NCBI GenBank assembly: GCA_016649475.1 | Contig: JAENXP010000222.1 | Span: 1 to 5,317 of the forward strand | Direction: 5' to 3' | From: Burkholderiales bacterium | GTDB taxonomy: Bacteria; Pseudomonadota; Gammaproteobacteria; Burkholderiales; SG8-39 | DNA: 5,317 nucleotides | Translations under genes and position numbers: made by a program | In this document: positions 5,130 through 5,317 of the stretch, piece by piece | Layout of the letters: every line of letters begins with the position of its first letter | Position numbering within the stretch: the first letter of the stretch is position 1 | The notes under the pieces: model-generated | The model's input: only the letters and a program-made list of their open reading frames with translations | Database searches by the model: none | What the model was told of the DNA's origin: nothing

Positions 5130-5317
5130 ATCGCTTCGACTCCTTCGGCTACCGTCAGCGGTACGCCCTCGACGGCGAGGCCCCGGCGGCGCAGCTCGTG
5201 TATGACCCCTGTCACCTGGGGCACGCCCAGCCCGTAGCGGCGCAACGCCTCCGGTCGGGCGAAAACCTCGCGCACCGGGCCGCTCAGCGCCACACGGCCC
5301 TCGTCCAGGACGTAGAC
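5108..5317 (-). CDS. ECF transporter ATPase EcfA, C-terminal end (partial)
   Basis: The frame is open from the window edge to TGA at 5108-5110 and gives 69 residues with no start in view. It begins VYVLDEGRVALSGPVREVFA, the strand and turn that follow the H-loop in ABC ATPases. Then comes the C-terminal extension typical of EcfA proteins, with GLGVPQVTGVIHELRRRGL and a final LTVAEGVEAI helix. The Walker motifs lie outside the window. The GTG at 5291-5293 is only an internal codon, because the family sequence continues upstream of it. ECF modules usually have two ATPases; whether this is EcfA1 or EcfA2 cannot be told. The 22-base overlap with ecfT supports co-translation. Confidence 0.88.
   Translation of the reverse strand, partial: VYVLDEGRVALSGPVREVFARPEALRRYGLGVPQVTGVIHELRRRGLAVEGVPLTVAEGVEAIWKTLNS

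Overview
The window joins two parts that differ in character. Bases 1-1776 are moderate in GC, with AT-rich stretches, and every gene there lies on the plus strand. Bases 1780-5317 are GC-rich (one sampled 60-base line is about 70% GC), and every gene there lies on the minus strand. The two gene sets converge with only 3 bases between the stop codons, and the base composition changes at the same point. The sequence alone does not name the organism. A GC-rich bacterium with an ECF vitamin transporter operon, a long-type quinolinate synthase and a ParM-like actin module would fit Chloroflexota or a relative, but that is a guess.

Left part (1-1776): the window opens with the last 57 codons of an unrecognised protein. 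A small excisionase-type (MerR-like) helix-turn-helix protein overlaps its end. An 83-base gap follows, carrying two tandem inverted repeats of the form GTTTAC-N4-GTAAAC, 23 bp apart. Next comes an actin-like ATPase of the ParM/StbA/Alp type with a strong ribosome binding site. A small ribbon-helix-helix (ParR-like) protein follows, with its start codon overlapping the actin stop codon. The order centromere-like repeats, actin, small DNA-binding adaptor is that of a type II (parC-parM-parR) DNA segregation locus, with a possible regulator upstream. This suggests a plasmid, phage or integrated element.

Right part (5317 down to 1780, read on the minus strand): the C-terminus of an ECF transporter ATPase overlaps the gene for the transmembrane EcfT subunit. 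A substrate-binding S component follows, then a 629-residue protein that fuses quinolinate phosphoribosyltransferase (NadC, N-terminal) to quinolinate synthase (NadA, C-terminal). Short gaps or overlaps imply one operon. It would combine vitamin uptake with two consecutive steps of de novo NAD synthesis. The S component may carry an NAD precursor such as niacin, but only the gene context suggests this.

Most notable are the NadC-NadA fusion, its linkage to an ECF transporter, the compact actin segregation cassette with candidate centromere repeats, the abrupt compositional junction between the two halves, and a perfect 12-bp-arm inverted repeat inside the nadA-coding part. No rRNA, tRNA, CRISPR array, transposase or convincing terminator is visible.
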